DNA of 64,000 bases from Paramecium sonneborni. Lineage: Eukaryota > Ciliophora > Oligohymenophorea > Peniculida > Parameciidae. Made by a program: the position numbers and the translations under genes. The DNA is taken from the NCBI GenBank assembly GCA_905182985.1, contig CAJJDN010000070.1:365938-429937 (forward strand), in the 5' to 3' direction. The notes under the pieces are model-generated. The model was not told where the DNA came from and did not search any database. It saw only the letters and a program-made list of their open reading frames with translations. Positions 62,747 through 64,000 of this stretch are shown in pieces (the stretch's first letter is position 1; each line of letters begins with the position of its first letter).

Positions 62747-63650
62747 TCACTTATAGAAAGTCTTTTTCTTAATATCAGGCATTTTCTCTGCAAGTTTGTT
62801 TCTTGAATAAGTTACAATCTGAGGGCCTTAATAAGTTTGGTTAAATGAAGGCTCAAAGATTTTATTCTTAAATTAAGAATTTGCCCTTGTTGAATTCTAA
62901 GTTATTGAACTTTACTTTGGCTCTTGACTTCCAACCTTTGCAGACTAGTACAGCATCCTCTATTTCTAGAACTATTTTTATGGTGTTGAATAACCAGCAT
63001 TGAATGTTGGATTAGCTTATACAGGTTTTAATAGGAGCTTTGCTTTCTATTCCAAATACTAAATACTGAATTACTCATGCTTATCCATTGCAATTTCTTA
63101 AGGCTTTTTTTAAGTCTATTTAATTGGCATATCGATTGGTTAAGGTTCTTTCTATTTTTATTGTTTGAGATCTTTCTCATAATTTCTTAATTATCTTTAA
63201 AACCCATAATTTGGAAAAACAACACTTCTACGTTTTCGGACATAATTGAATGTCTCTTGAAAATTCAATCCTCTAGTCTTCATTATATAAGCAATAACTG
63301 CTGAAGCTGATCTTGATACTCCTGCTGCACAATGGACTAATACACCTCCTCTTTTTAATCCTTCGCTAATCTAATTACAAGTATCACCAAAAAGTCTTGC
63401 AATATTAGCTGATTCTATATCTAGTATATGATACACCTTCAATACTAATTTAATTTACTTTATGCACAATTCCACCTTCAGGATAAGACACATTTAATCC
63501 CGCTGCTACTGTTAATACTGTTTTTATTCCTCTTCCATCTAATAAATTTCTATCATATGCTGCAGTGCAATCTCCCAACCATAAAATATTTCCATTCTCC
63601 TCTAAGATCTAATTCATTGACTAATACATTGGATCAAACATACGAAACAT
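62747..63650 (-). CDS. Dual-specificity protein phosphatase, 293 aa
   Basis: Intron 63437-63458 (ends AAG) leaves 294 codons. The DSP domain occupies the first 150 residues: [30 protein letters not shown], then the active-site loop [12 protein letters not shown] with catalytic Cys and Arg and the usual helix [35 protein letters not shown]. The C-terminal half is Gln/Lys/Pro-rich and unrecognised. Atypical DSPs act on phosphotyrosine and phosphothreonine of MAP kinases or other targets; no targeting motif is visible. The 22-nt intron is confirmed by the domain: splicing joins VHK to [11 protein letters not shown]. Confidence 0.9.
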
Positions 63651-63832
63651 TCTATTATTTATTATTTAATTATTAAATTCACATTTTAATATATAATCTA
63701 ACTTTTTTTTAATTAGTTCCTCTACCTAAACTAAATTATTCAAATATTTTATTCCATCATTTCATCTTTAATTCTAATCATAATATTAAATATATATAAA
63801 AATAAATTTCGTTTGTTTAATATTAAAAAGTA
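63651..63832. promoter_or_regulatory. Intergenic region between phosphatase start and U2 3' end
   Basis: About 180 bp of AT-rich sequence with the phosphatase promoter and possibly the U2 3' processing signal. No distinct box is identified. Confidence 0.35.
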
Positions 63833-64000
63833 GCGGGTTAGCCGTTCCCCGAGGTCGTGTAAGTCAGGGTCGACTATGCTGGGACCGGGGCAAGCCCCAA
63901 GTAAACCCAGCCCCATTTAAAAATTGCAGTGATATCATTCTCCTCGTAGGAGATATCAGATATCACTCTGATAAGAACAGATACTACACTTGATCTTAGC
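63833..64000 (-). ncRNA. U2: U2 spliceosomal snRNA (5' end cut by window)
   Basis: Read on the minus strand, the sequence starts GCUAAGAUCAAGUGUAGUA, containing the branch-point-pairing GUAGUA (63982-63987), then the stem IIa/IIc region UAUCAG...UGAUA. An Sm site of the AAUUUUU type lies at 63917-63926, followed by stem-loop III (GGGGCUUGCCCC) and stem-loop IV (CACGACCUCGGGGAACGG). About the first 20 nt (AUCGCUUCUCGGCC-type) and the promoter lie beyond position 64000. The RNA carries the branch-point pairing function for the very short introns seen in this window. Confidence 0.95.

Noticed and set aside
1..64000. CRISPR arrays, operons, Shine-Dalgarno sites or prophage
   Set aside because: Spliceosomal introns, U2 snRNA, nuclear-type genes and the ciliate code show a eukaryotic nuclear genome; no regularly spaced repeats were seen.
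1..64000. Telomere repeats (G4T2/G3T3-type) marking a chromosome end
   Set aside because: No run of such repeats was found at either edge or inside the window.

Overview
The window looks like a stretch of ciliate macronuclear chromosome, most likely Paramecium or a close relative. The sequence is very AT-rich. Recognisable proteins (2-oxoglutarate dehydrogenase E2, cytochrome c1, DEAD-box helicases, casein-kinase-1-like kinase) only read through if TAA and TAG mean glutamine and TGA is the sole stop. Genes are packed on both strands, often only 20-100 bases apart, and are split by tiny introns, mostly 20-31 nt, usually GTA...TAG. All gene models below were made by hand translation with that code. 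Models whose spliced length is a multiple of three are the firm ones.

Layout: 1-4878 has no intact gene and contains a 1.29 kb duplication around a single N. 4879-7892 (+) carries two mitochondrial enzymes, the OGDC E2 subunit and a persulfide dioxygenase/rhodanese fusion. 7950-14954 holds a B-box-like protein, a 71-aa protein, a sterol-desaturase-type hydroxylase, a small coiled-coil protein, a double cyclic-nucleotide-binding protein and two coiled-coil proteins. 14968-27320 holds a GH31-like membrane protein that seems to have lost its active site, a CSC1/TMEM63-like channel, an RS-rich DDX5-type helicase and several hypotheticals. 27343-29345 is a second duplication, around 379 Ns, next to a MORN-repeat gene with an in-frame TGA. 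30281-48339 includes a charged coiled-coil protein, a multi-pass membrane sensor-like protein, cytochrome c1, an HtrA-like protein lacking its catalytic triad, a twin-CX9C protein, long Gln-rich coiled-coil proteins, a tesmin/LIN54-type CXC protein, a NAP1-family histone chaperone and a HEAT-repeat PP4R1-like protein. 49795-64000 holds a divergent beta-type tubulin, a CK1-like kinase, RRP1, tRNA-Thr(UGU), a tyrosine phosphatase, an AIG1/GIMAP-like GTPase, a third junction at an N, the 60S factors SPB4/DDX55 and RRP15, a dual-specificity phosphatase, and U2 snRNA running off the right end.

Three genes (RRP1, SPB4/DDX55, RRP15) act in 60S pre-ribosome maturation and three (OGDC E2, persulfide dioxygenase, cytochrome c1) in mitochondrial metabolism, but this is probably ordinary gene mixing rather than an operon-like system. 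The most unusual signals are a 26-bp TA-bounded insertion that frameshifts the tubulin gene (a candidate unexcised internal eliminated sequence), a set of introns that appear to end in AAG, a contig tail that diverges exactly after a TA, and three clear enzyme folds with degenerate active sites or signature loops.
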